Positions 1 to 20,885 are shown, counted from the stretch's first letter. The stretch is DNA of 64,000 bases from Hyperoplus lanceolatus (GCA_026929865.2 CM049403.1:30859001-30923000); one strand, 5' to 3'. Made by a program: numbers and translations. The notes: a model not told the origin generated them from the sequence alone.

Positions 1-75
1 GAATGTATGTTGATACTAAAAAAAAATAAAAAAGTAATGAAAAAATATATTCTCTCACCCTCCATGTCTGAGTCA
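1..75 (-). repeat. Second copy of the relaxin-gene exon 1/intron 1 junction
   Basis: Bases 1-75 repeat about 140-262: both begin gaatgta, share 'tgttgatactaaaa', an A-rich stretch, and 'ctctcaccctccatgtctga', the last coding bases plus the splice donor of exon 1. The copy lies inside intron 1 and keeps a donor-like GGTGAGAG. Confidence 0.7.
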
Positions 76-247
76 GTGAGCAGTATGTTGTAAAAATAAA
101 ATAAAGACTGTTGATACTGTCACTCCCTCAATTCTAAGAATGTAGTCCTATGTTGATACTAAAATGTAAATACATTTTTTTTTTCTACTTATCTATTAAA
201 AAATAAATAAAAAAATCATCAAAAAATGTATAAATCTCTCCTCTCAC

Positions 248-419
248 CCTCCATGTCTGAGTCTTGCAGCAGCCTCCTCCAGCGCGACCCTCCACAGGTG
301 TAGACCACCGCCCGCAGGAACTCTCTCCCACAGAGCTTCACCGCCTTCACCTCCGCCTCGCTCCGCTCCACGTGCAACACCGCACACAACAGCAACGGCA
401 ACACCACGAGAGCGCGCAT
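248..419 (-). CDS. Relaxin-3/INSL5-type peptide, first coding exon (partial)
   Basis: This exon starts a relaxin-family prohormone. The ATG (417-419, minus) opens a hydrophobic signal peptide (MRALVVLPLLLCAVLHVERS) followed by a B chain. The B chain carries the relaxin receptor-binding pattern CGREFLRAVVYTCGG and ends in SRWRR, close to the relaxin-3 B-chain end. Its two cysteines are the ones that normally bond to the A chain. After the B chain comes the C-peptide start (LLQDSDMEG), then a GT donor at 246-247 leaving the exon in phase 1, the usual intron position in this family. The C-peptide remainder and A chain lie beyond the left edge. Retained GREF and TCGG favour relaxin-3 over mammalian INSL5, but fish INSL5 is similar, so no symbol is given. 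Family membership is very likely; the paralogue is unresolved. Confidence 0.88.
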
Positions 420-436
420 TGTGGAGACCTGAGTGA

Positions 437-438
<2 letters not shown>

Positions 439-471
<33 letters not shown>
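439..471. repeat. (GT)n microsatellite
   Basis: Uninterrupted GT run in the 5' UTR of the relaxin-family gene. Confidence 0.95.
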
Positions 472-472
<1 letters not shown>

Positions 473-573
473 AAGGGTTATCTTAGCGGTAGGATCTATG
501 CTGTTTTCTGTTGAGTATTTGTTGGTATTTTGCTGGTTGGTTGTCTCTGAAGATGGAGAGATCATTGTGGTTG

Positions 574-580
574 TTATATA
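574..580 (-). promoter_or_regulatory. TATA box of the relaxin-family gene
   Basis: Read on the minus strand this is TATATAA, about 155 bases upstream of the ATG. Transcription would start near 545-550. The 5' UTR then holds a short upstream ORF (ATG at 563-565, if included) and a (CA)n tract at 439-471. The position fits a core promoter; use is inferred. Confidence 0.5.
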
Positions 581-714
581 GGCGACCCGTCCAAGCTTTC
601 ACTTCATCAATAGCTGAGTAACTCTTTAGTCTCCACCTACTCACTCTCTAACCGGTGCTTAAGCCCATCCCAATCATATACACAAGGATGGACACACACA
701 GACACACACAGCCA

Positions 715-851
715 TGAACTCACACACACACACACATAGACATGGACGAACACACACATACACACTCTCGCTCTCTCTCTCACACACACACACCCACAAA
801 ACATAGACACACACACACTGTCTCTCTCACATACATAAACACACATTCTCA

Positions 852-915
<64 letters not shown>

Positions 916-917
916 CG

Positions 918-974
<57 letters not shown>

Positions 975-1030
975 CATAGACACACACACACACACACTGT
1001 CTCTCTCACATACATAAACACACATTCTCA

Positions 1031-1119
<89 letters not shown>

Positions 1120-1198
1120 TCTCTCTCACATCTAACACACATTCTCACTCTCTCACACACACACACACACACACACCCACCCACACACACAATCTTCA
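715..1198. repeat. Compound (CA)n/(CT)n microsatellite with higher-order repeat
   Basis: CA runs alternate with CT runs. A larger block (CA run, 'aaacatagacacaca', 'ctgtctctctcacatacat', CT run) recurs at about 797-860 and 970-1040 and, degraded, near 1117-1160, so the array grew by block duplication as well as slippage. The long His/Cys-rich reading frames here are repeat artefacts. Confidence 0.93.
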
Positions 1199-1200
1199 CT

Positions 1201-1732
1201 CTTTCATGACAGTCAAGTCCTTTTATGTTTCCAGTCGTCCCCCACTGTCCCTGTTTGTAGAGTGACTGGCGGCCGTCACCCTTATCTCACAACCCTCCAA
1301 CTACAATCACATTAGCCGGGGCCCATCCTCATCAGCCACACTATGATTATGTGACTGAAGTCTGTGATTGCACCGACCTCCACTAAACTAGATGGATAAT
1401 CACGCTATGCTAAGTGATCAAACATATGTCAAATGTGTTTACAATACTTTGATGGCCCACTCCTTTAAGCAGTTTGGGCCATATGAGTCAATGTTGACAG
1501 TACATCATGCAGGTCATTATGGGGAATCTGATGGTGCTTATGTGATACTTAAAAAGACATTTCACTTCGATCATTAGTGGTGGAGGTCCCACTTAGGATG
1601 TCGGTTAAATCATACTATGTTCAGTTGGACATGCTGTGCGGTCGTAGCTATTGTAGCAGGAAAAACAGACACATGTTTTTAGATTTTTAAGAAATGGAAT
1701 GGAAAAAAAATATTGCACTTGTTCATTTCATT
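1201..1732. other. No gene seen
   Basis: Unique-looking AT-balanced sequence. One 61-codon frame at 1392-1577 has no recognisable domain or splice context. Confidence 0.4.
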
Positions 1733-2220
1733 TAACTTTTATTTATCCTCGAGAGACCAATTGAGGGGTGACCATCATTTACAATGATGCCGAGTACAAA
1801 AAAAAATTCAGAGGAAAAACAACAATACATACAAAATATTCAATGCAAATACATCAAATACACAACAACAGATGAAGAGAAAAAACAATTGAAACATTTA
1901 CACAGTGGTGAAGAGTGGCAGCAATTAAAATGAAATGGGTGAAAGTACAATATAGCCTAATTAAAACAGTTACAGGTAGAGTTTGGCAGATTTAAGATAG
2001 TTTGTTTAAATTGGTTAAAGGATATGAAGGTATTTAATTTGTTGCTGTAAGTTGTTCCAGGAGTCGGGGGCACTGAAGTTAAAAGCTGTCTTTCCCAGCT
2101 CAGACCGGGCTTGTGGGACATAAAGCATAAGCATGTCAGTGGAGCGGGTCTGATAAAGCCCATCTGAGATTTGCAGCATTTCTGTTAAATAACGAGGAAG
2201 CTTCCCGGTCAAGGAACTTA
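1733..2220 (-). mobile_element. LINE 3' fragment (L2/CR1-like)
   Basis: On the minus strand, 2212 to about 1960 encodes a LINE reverse-transcriptase C-terminus: 'QTRSTDMLMLYVPQ', then 'KTAFNFSAPDSWNNLQ', the hallmark tail of fish L2/CR1-type proteins. One frameshift near 2030 splits it from 'FKQTILNLPNS'. Its 3' UTR reads 'cctcaattggtctctcgagg' then 'ataaataaaagttaaatg', also found at 13778-13850. It is 5'-truncated and inactive. Confidence 0.8.
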
Positions 2221-2832
2221 AAAGGTTGAGTTATTTTATTATTAGAATAATTTTTGTTATTGATATTTTTTTTCTTTATTAAAAATAAGCAACTTTATTG
2301 ACAAGTTTAGCAATTTGATGGAGTTGGAACAAATCTAACCAAGAAATAAAAATGTCTTAATCTCAAGTGGATGAGAGAGCCACAGTAATACTTACTAGAA
2401 TCAAACTGCACAGTTTTCCAGGTAAAGGCCTGTATCTATGCAAACTATCTACTTTTATATTTCTATAACCGACATACGTAACTGGCTGGATTTGGATTAT
2501 TTATGACATTTTTATGACAAAACTCTTCCTCCTGTCCGTCATGTTTTGTATTCTCTTGAGGTGAAGTTATCGTGCAGCATCAGCAGAAGTATTATTCATT
2601 TAGCCTGTCCAACCTACGCAGTTATGATGCTGATCTGGCTCCAATATTCACTCTCATGTTACCTCTGAGAACCATAATCAAATTCAGAAATGTTTGTTTT
2701 TATTGTTGTATGTGCTATCAAACTAATGTTTTTCCAACAGACAGTTGCCTAACAATGATTTTTAAGAAGAGCTGAATGTCTACATATCAATACTATTTAC
2801 CTGATTAGATCATTTAACAGCATTTTCTTTTT
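2221..2832. other. No gene seen
   Basis: AT-rich unique sequence. A 67-codon frame at 2572-2775 has no recognisable feature. Confidence 0.4.
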
Positions 2833-3020
2833 TAACCTTTATTTTACAGGTAAATCCCATTCTTCCCAAGTTCCCATTCACACACACGTTCATACACCAA
2901 TGGCAGGCTAACTATCGACACTCACACGAGGCAAGGCGGGTGAAGTGTCTTGCCCAAGGACACAACAACCGTGACACAGGTGGCAGGGCGGGGATCGAAC
3001 CGACAACCCTTAGATCATTG
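2833..3020 (-). mobile_element. tRNA-derived SINE, 5'-truncated
   Basis: Minus strand: a B-box-like GGTTCGATCCCCGCC, the body 'cttgggcaagacacttcacc', and a tail 'gggatttacctg' ending in 'aataaaggttaa'. It is about 85% similar by eye to the copy at 4925-5190 but lacks the A-box end. Confidence 0.8.
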
Positions 3021-3539
3021 GCTCCATTTCCAGCTGGATTGTCTATGGTCCTCCTGTGTGTGGAGCTGATGTGCTGTGTGCATCGATGGCTGTAATCAAA
3101 GCTACAAAGCTAATAATAAAGTATGATGGATGAGTGAAAGGCCTGGAGCGGCACAGTGACCTTACATTGACGCTAAATAACATTTAGGTAGGGTTGTTAC
3201 CAGGGTAAGTCATAATAACAAACTGAAAATACGTTTGTATCTGTAATTTAATGTCTTACTTAGATTTGACTATCCATCTAGCCTCTGACATTTGAATTGA
3301 AACAAGAATGCCATTGTTTATATTGCAATTTAACTGGTGCATTATAGACAACATTTGGTATTAGCAAACTGAACAGCAGCTGCAAATGCCCTCAACCCAT
3401 TATGTTGGGAAGTTGTTAACTCTTATTAAATTACAGATATGTTCCTACGGGTTTTCCTTTTTAGCATCAGGCGGTTATGACATGGCGGAATTTTTATTAT
3501 ACCTGAGCCTACCTGAGGTGAAGATTTTTGAAGTCCAGT

Positions 3540-3975
3540 GATTGTAGGTTAAGATTATTTTTCACATCAGTAAAAGCAGTGTTGGGGAGTAGTGAACTTG
3601 TAATCACACAATCAATCTCAATCTTTTGCCCCTCATCATGGTGTAAGCTACAGGAACACCTTAAACTTGAATCCTTTATCACCATGAACAATTACAAAAG
3701 CAGGATTAAGGACTATTTAACCACAAACTGTACATGCCCGGTTACTGATCACTGACTTACTGCCATGAGATTGATGCTTTGTGACTTTTTATTTTATTTT
3801 TATTTTTTATTGTGTTTTGTGTCTTGTTTTAAGTGTGAAATTTTGTTTTTTTTTAATGTGAAACTTTTATGTTTTTATGCTTCTCCTTCTTGGCCAGGAC
3901 TCTCTTGAAAAAGAGATTTTGAATCTCAATGAGTATATTCCTGGAAAAATAAAGGTTAATAAAAAAAATAAAAAA
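3540..3975 (+). mobile_element. LINE 3' end (L2-like), plus strand
   Basis: A decayed reverse-transcriptase C-terminus (about 3580-3755, 'SSWCKLQEHLKL', 'YKSRIKDYL') is followed by a T-rich 3' UTR and the terminus 'tctcttgaaaaagagatttt', 'aatctcaatgag', 'aataaaggttaataaa'. That end matches the tail of the SINEs at 2833-3020 and 4925-5190. Confidence 0.75.
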
Positions 3976-4420
3976 AACACTAGAAGTTTAAAGTAGAAGT
4001 AAGCAATATATTTTTGTATGAATAAAAAAATTCAAAAGAGGTGAGATCCACTTGTTTTTATTATTTGTACCTGTTTTTATCATCGTCTCCCTCAATTCTG
4101 AAACTAAACCTACTCATATAAAACCGTATATTTGAATATCAAACCCAATACCAGACATATTTTACAGAGCAGTTCCCAGAAAAGCTTAATCTTTACGACG
4201 GTACATTTCTTAAACTCTGTATCCCATATAAAGCCAAAACAGGCAATTGTGATGTTTGCAGATACATCTGTCCTAATCTTAATACCTGGTTTCGTCCTAA
4301 TGGGATTGTTGGTATCTCAGGGAGACATTCAGTCGCCATTTCTCTGAAGACCAAATCTTACAAGAGACACACGATAAATTAACAAAACAGGCTCATACCT
4401 TATTGGCTCAGGGAATACAT

Positions 4421-4592
<172 letters not shown>

Positions 4593-4794
4593 GTGCCTAT
4601 CTTCAATCAATGGACAATCAATGGACTGAACAATGTCCTCCACAGTTTCCTTAAAGAAGAGATGGCCCATGGAGACACCCTGAGCTCGGCTGTGTTTGCC
4701 ATGTGGGCAGCTTGTCTGTCATTGACTGACTGGGGGAGTAATGGTTTCAAACTGTTGACATAAAACGCAGTAAAGCCAGAACCAATGCATTAAC

Positions 4795-4870
4795 ACAGAC
4801 AGACAGACAGACAGACAGATCGACAGACAGACAGACACACACACACACTCACAAACACTCACAAACACAC
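4795..4870. repeat. (CAGA)n and (CA)n microsatellite
   Basis: About nine CAGA units pass into imperfect CA and 'cacaaacact' units. Confidence 0.9.
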
Positions 4871-4924
4871 ACATTCTGCAGAACTGTCGACAAAAGGCAT
4901 AGATTCCCTGTGAATAAAAACTCA

Positions 4925-5190
4925 ACTTTTGTCTTTTAACCTTTTTATTTATACAGGTAAATCCCATTGAGACCAGAGACTCTTTTGCAAGGGAGACCTG
5001 TTCCCATTCCCACATTACCATTCACACACCGATAGCAGGCTAACTATCGACATTCACACGAGGCAAGGTGGGTGAAGTGTCTTGCCCAAGGACACAACAA
5101 CTTTGACACAGGTGGCAGGGCGGGGATCAAACCTCCAACCCTTTGATCATCGGCCGACCCGCTCTACCAACTGAGCCACAGTCGCCCCTA
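4925..5190 (-). mobile_element. tRNA-derived SINE, full length
   Basis: Minus strand starts 'ggggcgactgtggctcagtt' then 'ggtagagcggg' (A-box region), then 'ggtttgatccccgcc' (B-box region), the body 'cttgggcaagacacttcacc', and a LINE-like tail 'ctcaatgggatttacctg' ending 'aataaaaaggttaa'. This is the classic order of a fish tRNA-head, LINE-tail SINE. Confidence 0.88.
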
Positions 5191-6590
5191 AAAGAACCAA
5201 TGGAGGGACGGGGACATCTTGGAGCACCAGAGAAGTTTAAAAAAAACAGTACAATTGAGGAGAAAGCATCCGTATGCTTCTCATTTTAAATTCTAAATTC
5301 TAAATCAAAGCTGAGTTACAATCCTGTCTTTTTTTGATTTTTCATCAAAGGGTGCTTGGTGAAATGTCCCTTTAATGATAATTGGAATATTGCCTTCAAC
5401 TTTAAAAACATACTTAACATAGTTATATGTTTTCTAGTTTGACATAACAGGTGGGAAAACAGTAGAAAGTGTTCACTGGCCAAACTGTGTAAATACTATT
5501 ATGTAGAAGGTTTGATGTTCTGTGCCATAGTGAGTAAATATACATCACATGACTCTGTGAGGAAATGAAGTGATGTCGACACCAAACGGCTCGTTAAATG
5601 TGTTTGCGGACCGTTTTGTTTTCATCATTTCGCCCCCTCGGTTTACGGCTGCCGCTTTCTCTTTCACTGTAAATGTTTCCTGTTTTCAGCTCAATAAAGT
5701 TTCCAAACAGACGGTGGCTGGAAAGTGCATGGGCTCAATTCTAAGGAGATATTTCTTTTATAGATTATTATGTACTATTTACTATTTTTTTTACATTTTA
5801 TTTTTTTCAATAAAGTTTAAAAACAGAGTGGCTTGGAAGTGGGCTCAATTATATAGAAGAAATGCACATTTAGTGAATTACAAAATATAAATGTCATTCT
5901 TATATCAAAGTTAAATTACTTTGATTTGTAGCCGATAGTTTTTAAGGCTCAGTTATTGAAATGTGTTTCAGCTGGAAAATTTGTGAAATCAATGTAAGCT
6001 CTTAGAAGCACATAGAGGTAATTGCCATGGTGATTACTGTGGTTGTGATAAAAAAAAAATGGTAGGGACAAAATATAACGTACAGACTGCACACCCAAAA
6101 GCATAACAACAACAAAAATAATTTATCAAAAGATTTTTAACTCATATTTGTTCTGGCGGTACATGTTATTTATACAGTTTCATCCTATGGTTTCTTCTCA
6201 TGACCATTTAGCTTTATAGTCTATTTGACACCGATGCCCTCTAGCGGTCAGTACAGTCCACAGCTATTCAAAAGCTGTTTTATTGTAGGCTACATGGGGT
6301 TTTGATTGTATAGTTGCACATCAACCACCACAGTGGATTTTAAAGCTTGCCTATTATGATTATATCTAAATATTGTATTTAAAATGGTACTATCTGTTAC
6401 TTGTAGTTATAGGCTACCCAAGTATAATCAGAATACGTCGTCCTCCACTCCACATGCATTATGATGATTCTGCTTTACCCCTCCTTGCCGGTCGGGGCGG
6501 TGTAACATGACAGCGACAAACCCCCAGACATGTTGCTAAGGAAGACAGCATGCTGAAGGCACCTTCAATGTATAACACAGTTAGTTAACT
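5191..6590. other. No gene seen; short direct duplication
   Basis: Mostly AT-rich unique sequence. 5690-5750 ('caataaagtttccaaacaga', 'gtggctggaaagtgc', 'gggctcaatt') is repeated at about 5807-5850 with the same word order. Each copy holds AATAAA, so this may be a duplicated 3' end of an unidentified transcript; no open coding region precedes it. Confidence 0.4.
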
Positions 6591-6668
6591 CTCCCAGGAA
6601 TGCCTCTCTTTGCTCGTTTACTCTGATAATCTACTGGCAACAATCACGCGGAGGTTTGCTGTCTCACG
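6590..6668 (+). promoter_or_regulatory. pars2: Candidate promoter and 5' UTR exon of pars2
   Basis: A relatively GC-rich stretch ends 'gctgtctcacg' followed by the strong donor gtgagt at 6669. It could splice to the acceptor 'cctcttaaag' ending 7455, 20 bases before the pars2 ATG. No TATA box is evident. Inference only. Confidence 0.35.
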
Positions 6669-7079
6669 GTGAGTCTCGCACTCTGTGTGCAAACTAAGAG
6701 AAGCTAACCTCAGCTAGCCACCAAGCTAAACTGACAGGGCAGGGCAGGGTTTGACTTCACACATGAGCTGTGGCTGCTGTGGACACTTCAAAATGATGTC
6801 ATCTACACAGACAGACAGCTTTCAGTCCTCTGCGTTTGTGTTGCACGTATATGGCGTATTACTAAATGAATAACTAGATAGACTGACACATATCCCAAAT
6901 AATGACGACCTTGGCTTCACCTGTTCACTTCTATAGTGATGTAATTGAGCTCTAGCTATGATCAGGTGTTTTTGTGTCAGTGGTGGGAGAAGCGCTCATC
7001 CTTTACTTAAATTAAATGTATAGTTCTTATGCAGTAAAGTAAATATTATCCTCCAATATGTCTGTATGAATATGCGAAG

Positions 7080-7305
7080 TAAAGTAACAGTGAAATTTAT
7101 TTATTTTATTCTATTTTATACTATTTTAACTTATCACTTACGTCTCTGCTTGTTTATATATTGTGTTGTATTGTATATATGATAGTCACTGTTCGTTCAT
7201 TGTTTATTGTCCTATTGTATGCAGCTTATTCACCAAGACAAATTCCTTGTTGGTGTAAAACCCTTCTTGGCAATAAACTCCATTCTGATTCTGATTCTGA
7301 AAATT
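7080..7305 (+). mobile_element. LINE 3' terminus
   Basis: A T-rich tail with 'caccaagacaaattccttgt', 'ttcttggcaataaac', ending in repeated 'attctg'. This is the terminal-repeat style of a fish LINE 3' UTR. No coding part remains. Confidence 0.6.
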
Positions 7306-7475
7306 ATGCCATTTCTTAAAGGCCACACACAACACTTTGACGTCTTCAAAGTGTGGTGTGTCCAAACCGATACATTAATGATCAAAGTATTACTTATTTA
7401 TTGTCTATCAATTGAGTAATTGTGGCACTTTGCAATCATTTCTCTCCTCTTAAAGGTCTGGATCTGCCATCTACC

Positions 7476-10061
7476 ATGGAGCCCATAATGAACCAGATTT
7501 GGCCCAGAGTTTTGCAGCACCTCCCCAGACTCTCAGTGCTTCCCAGACGGACACATTCGGCTTGTGTTGTTAAGCCCGCCATCACTGCTTCTCCTGCCTC
7601 TAACACACACACCAGACCCACTGGCACACACACTGCCTCCTCCGCACACACACGCACTAGCTCCACACACACTCGGCCCACTAGCTGCAGACCCCCCGCC
7701 CTGTTAGTGTCCCGTCTGTACCAGCCCTCCAACCTGCGTGACGTGGGCCCAGACACGCGACTGCAGGGAGAGCTGACCTGTAAGAGCCAGAGACTGATGC
7801 AGCAGGCCGGACTCATCCACCCGTCTAACCCGGGATGTTACTACTATCTACCGGCTACTGTCAGAGCCATGGAGAAACTGGTGAGATCATGGTTGTTTTG
7901 ACATAAAAGTTATAGCCATCATAGGAGTGTGCTGAATACTGTCTGAGAATAATCTATGACCTAACTAGATAAAACCAGAATAGAATTTTTTTTTTTTTGC
8001 TGTTTCCTATTTAGGAAGCTGATGATTATCCAAATAAAAATAATAAATCATATGCATTTGGAATTTCAGTTTATAGGTAGCACGTTATTGTTGCAGACTA
8101 CTTATATCAATGAAAAGGTAGTCATTTGTCTTCAGATTGATTGATTTATATTTCTCTCGCCGTGGCCCCTCAGTCCTCTTCTGTAAAATAGTTTAGTAAT
8201 TCATGAGAGAAAAAAACATTAGATTTCAGAAATATATACAGTATATATTTATGTGTAATATTCTTTCAATTATTTAAATCATTGTGAGATGATCCACGAT
8301 TCATATCTAAGTGTAAATATTCTCATTTTCGATCCTACAAATATAATAACTTCATTTTCTAACCCCCCAGATGAGAGTAATAGACCAGGAGATGCAGTGT
8401 ATTGGAGGTCAGAAGCTGGACATGCCCAGCCTGTGCTCTGCTGAGCTGTGGAAGGCCAGTGAGCGCTGGGAGCTCATGGGGAAGGAGCTGCTCAGACTAA
8501 AGGACAGACACGGGGCCGACTACTGCCTGGCTCCCACACACGAGGAGGCTGTCACTACCCTGGTCGCTCACCAGACCACACTGTCCTACAGACAGCTGCC
8601 TCTGCTGCTTTATCAGGTACAATTCACTTTGTGGCCACTAGTGTATCTGTTGTAATGACATAATTATAAAGAAAAGATGGCCAACGCAAATAAATATTGC
8701 CCCAAGAATTCTTTATTCTATGTATAGCATCTTTAATATAAGAAAGGAGCTCAAAAATCTTGACATGTTAACGGACATGCAGTGATTTAGTTTGTATACT
8801 TCGTTTGGAACGTAGGCTGCATTCAGTAACATTGTGATGTGTTCAAATGCTGTTCAGTAAAAATGAGTATCAGGCAATCTGGTAAAGGTAATCTGGTAAA
8901 ATGAAGGTTTAGAAACTTTAACAAATAGGCTACAGCTGAAGTAGAAATAGATATTTGACGACAGATATATGACAACTTGTACCAGGGTAGAATTTGTGGA
9001 ATATTTAAAGGTATCAAAATCTGGATACTGCACAACCCTACTGTGGTTCTTGTGTTCTAAAAATAATAATAATATTGTATTGGATTTTCATAGCGCTCTT
9101 TTTGAATCTCAAAGTCGAGTATTCAGATAAATTTTCTTACTGTTTTTTTTTTTCTTTCTTTTCTTCTTTTTATAAACAGATCACACGCAAATTCCGAGAC
9201 GAGCCCAAGCCTAAGTACGGTCTGCTGCGAGGGCGTGAGTTCTACATGAAGGACATGTACTCGTTCGACGTGAGTGAAGCAGCGGCCTACCAGACCTACG
9301 AGTCAGTGTGTGAGGCTTACACACGGCTATTCTCCCGGCTCGGTCTGCGGTGCGTTCAGGTGCAAGCGGACGCGGGAAACATCGGCGGTACGCTCTCCCA
9401 CGAGTTCCAACTACCGGCGGAAATCGGCGAAGACAGGCTACTGGTCTGCGGGAACTGCTCCTTTTCCGCTAACGTAGAAACAATGACGTCAGACGCAACG
9501 GACTGCCCCAAATGCAACACCGGCACACTGGTTGAATCGAAGGGTATAGAAGTCGGTCATACGTTTTACCTGGGGAAAAAATACTCCCAAATATTCAATG
9601 CCACTTTCAGCAACGCCCAAAACAAGCCTAGTGTAGCCGAGATGGGGTGCTATGGTCTTGGGGTGACGCGGATTCTAGCAGCCGCCATTGAAGTGCTGTC
9701 AACGGAAGAGGGAATCCGTTGGCCAGGCCTTCTAGCCCCTTACCAGGTGTGTGTTTTACCCCCCAAAAAGGGCAGTAAATCGGACGAAGCAACAGTTTTG
9801 GCCGAAGAACTGGTCTCTACTTTGGGTGAGACTTTGCCCCGTTTGAGAGGTGAAGTTGTACTGGATGATCGCACTCAAATGACCATTGGAAAGAGGCTGA
9901 AAGATGCTAACAGGCTAGGCTATCCGTATGTGGTTGTAGTAGGCAAGGGAGCGCTGGAAGAAATGCCAAAGTTTGAGGTGATTTGTCAACAGACGGGCGA
10001 GACCATGTTTCTCAGCAAAGAGGGACTGTTGGATCTACTGGGAAGGGTGGAAACTGTATGA
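7476..10061 (+). CDS. pars2: Mitochondrial prolyl-tRNA synthetase
   Basis: Class II aminoacyl-tRNA synthetase that charges mitochondrial tRNA-Pro with proline in the matrix. Coding exons 7476-7880, 8371-8616 and 9180-10061 are all phase 0 with GT-AG ends and give 510 residues (human about 475). Residues 1 to about 75 are rich in R, S, T and H with few acids, as expected of a targeting presequence. The catalytic core shows 'LAPTHEEAVTTLVAHQ' (exon 2), motif 2 'FRDEPKPKYGLLRGREFYMK' (about 222-241) and motif 3 'GLGVTRILAAAIE' (about 376-388). Two CxxC pairs lie near 307 and 327. The anticodon-binding domain starts near 'APYQVCVLPP'. The joined exon 2/3 sequence LPLLLYQ-ITRKFRDEP is the ProRS signature and confirms the splice. 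The ATG at 7476 is preferred to 7422, which would include the probable acceptor. ttc4 follows 1.1 kb downstream, as in human. Confidence 0.96.
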
Positions 10062-10066
10062 ATAAA
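10061..10066 (+). terminator. pars2: pars2 poly(A) signal overlapping the stop codon
   Basis: AATAAA begins on the last base of the TGA stop (10059-10061). A second AATAAA is at 10082-10087. Either would give a very short 3' UTR. Another at about 10210 belongs to an (AATC)n LINE-like tail. Confidence 0.6.
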
Positions 10067-10089
10067 GACTGTGGGTGTGGAAATAAATG

Positions 10090-11137
10090 TTTAATGTTAT
10101 GCGAGTGTGTTCTTTGTCATTTAGAACAACGTGTAAGTTACATGTTTTTTTTGTCATTTTTGTTTATTGTATTTTCAGGCTTTTCATTTGTATTTTGATA
10201 TGTCTGAAATAAATTGAATCAATCAATCAATGTGAATGATGCATTCTGGGAGGTGATAGATACATAAAAAGTAAATAAATAATTTAAAAAAATACTTCTG
10301 TGTTTTGTAAATTTGGTCGTGACTGTGTGTTTGTCATTGTTTCAAAAAAATGTATAAAGCTTTTAATTTATTTTAAATTTACATACTGGTGGAGAAAAAC
10401 TTAAAATGGTCCAAAGGATATTACACTTTATTTGTTCACTATGATATATTATACACAAGCCTTTCGTTTTCCCATGCCAATAAAACTATAAGCAGACAGA
10501 GGTGAATAGAAATAATAACAATGTACTTTTGTGGAGTAGTTGAAAGCACTTTTCACGTTTCCTTCCTAATTACAGTGAAGTATTAAGCTATTAAAAAACG
10601 ACAACCACCTTTAAAAATGTTTAGACATGATAAACAAATCAAACAAAACACAAATGATATTTGAAAAATAATTATAGCCTGCCCTATATATATGTATATA
10701 TTTTTTTTTTTATTTAGTAGTTGGTTTATTTCTTAATTGAATCACTATTCTATAATAATGCCATTTATAATAATACATGCACACTTTAACACTCCGTAAT
10801 GACATTGAATTGACCAAATCGTTATAACAAACACATATTTTATTTGACAGAGTGAATACAACACCGCCAATGGATGTTTCTGCATTTAAAAAAAACTACC
10901 TTAAATATGTGCCGCGTAGTTTCCCTTTTAGCTGAAGTGCGACAGAAATCGTTGTCACACCGGTACTCTGTTTCCGCACGGACCTCTAGCCCGGTTGCAC
11001 CGCCGTGTGTACATGGTGTACATGTGTAAACAAGAAGTGGTGTGATAGCGAGAATAAGCAGCATTACTTAAAGCTGTGTATGCTGGATCTATTATAACAT
11101 TTTATATTTGGATTGTAAACAAAACAGTCTTTGAGAG
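10090..11137. other. pars2-ttc4 intergenic region
   Basis: AT-rich; a LINE-like tail with (AATC)n at about 10205-10232. A more GC-rich patch at 10910-11050 just upstream of ttc4 is the likely ttc4 promoter; no TATA box stands out. Confidence 0.45.
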
Positions 11138-20100
<8,963 letters not shown>

Positions 20101-20202
20101 AAACATCAGCCTTCAAATGCACTAAAAAGAGACTGGCTATGTTCTCGAAAAAAAAGGACAAATAATGTTTTACTATGTCTCTTATGGCCAAAAGAGCAGG
20201 AC

Positions 20203-20208
20203 AATAAA
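20203..20208 (+). terminator. ttc4: ttc4 poly(A) signal
   Basis: AATAAA about 100 bases after the TAA stop; first such signal downstream. Confidence 0.7.
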
Positions 20209-20558
20209 ATATCAATATAATTGAGTTGGAAACGAATGAGATCTCTGAAAGTAATCCATGTGGATGCATTGTGTTTCTGTCTGTACAAATATAAACTTCA
20301 GATTTAAAACAGCGTTTGTTTGTTTTTTTGACCAAATGTTTATGGATTTATAAAATACATACATGTACATAGGAGCAACAATAACAAAGACATGAGACGG
20401 ACCTTCATACCACCCACCCACAGGACTTGCAGACAAAATAATACATTATAGTTACATTATAGTAAATAGTAATGTGTTGACACTTTCCGTGGCGTCCACT
20501 AATGCATTCAAGTTCTTAGGTTTGCACTCCGTGTGATTTTGCAAACTACTTTTCAATG

Positions 20559-20885
20559 TTAAAGGCCTACTTCACCAGTGGGAATATGAAGGTGTATAGA
20601 ACTCTGAGATCCTATGTAGTATAGACGTGCAAACATTTTAGAAATCAGTTCTTCCTAGCCTGAGAAAGGGGAGAAAGAGTGTTTTATTGTCTCACTGTCT
20701 AACCCTACATTTTGTACAGTTGTGATGTCACAACTGTGCAAAATTTATGTAAATGTAAAACACTCTTTCTGCCTTTTCTCACGCTAGGATGAACCGATTT
20801 CTAAAATGTTTGCACATTTATACTACATAGGATCTCAGAGTTCAATACACCTTCATATTCCCACTGGTGAAGTAGGTCTTTGAGA
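20559..20885. mobile_element. Palindromic MITE, TTAA type
   Basis: Starts TTAA-AGGCCTACTTCACCAG and ends CTGGTGAAGTAGGTCT-TTGA. Arms of about 150 bp pair across a centre at about 20715-20735 ('acagttgtgatgtcacaact'). No coding sequence. Confidence 0.85.

Noticed and set aside
637-1199. Long Cys-Val and His-Thr-Leu reading frames
   Set aside because: They are translations of (CA)n/(CT)n repeats; the same applies to frames at 4329-4763, 12037-12326, 16596-16991, 33205-33440 and 34100-34300.
5570-5890. 106-codon plus frame
   Set aside because: No domain, low-complexity second half and AATAAA motifs inside; probably chance.
7422-7475. Upstream in-frame ATG for pars2 at 7422
   Set aside because: Lies before the probable acceptor ending 7455 and adds 18 residues with no targeting character.
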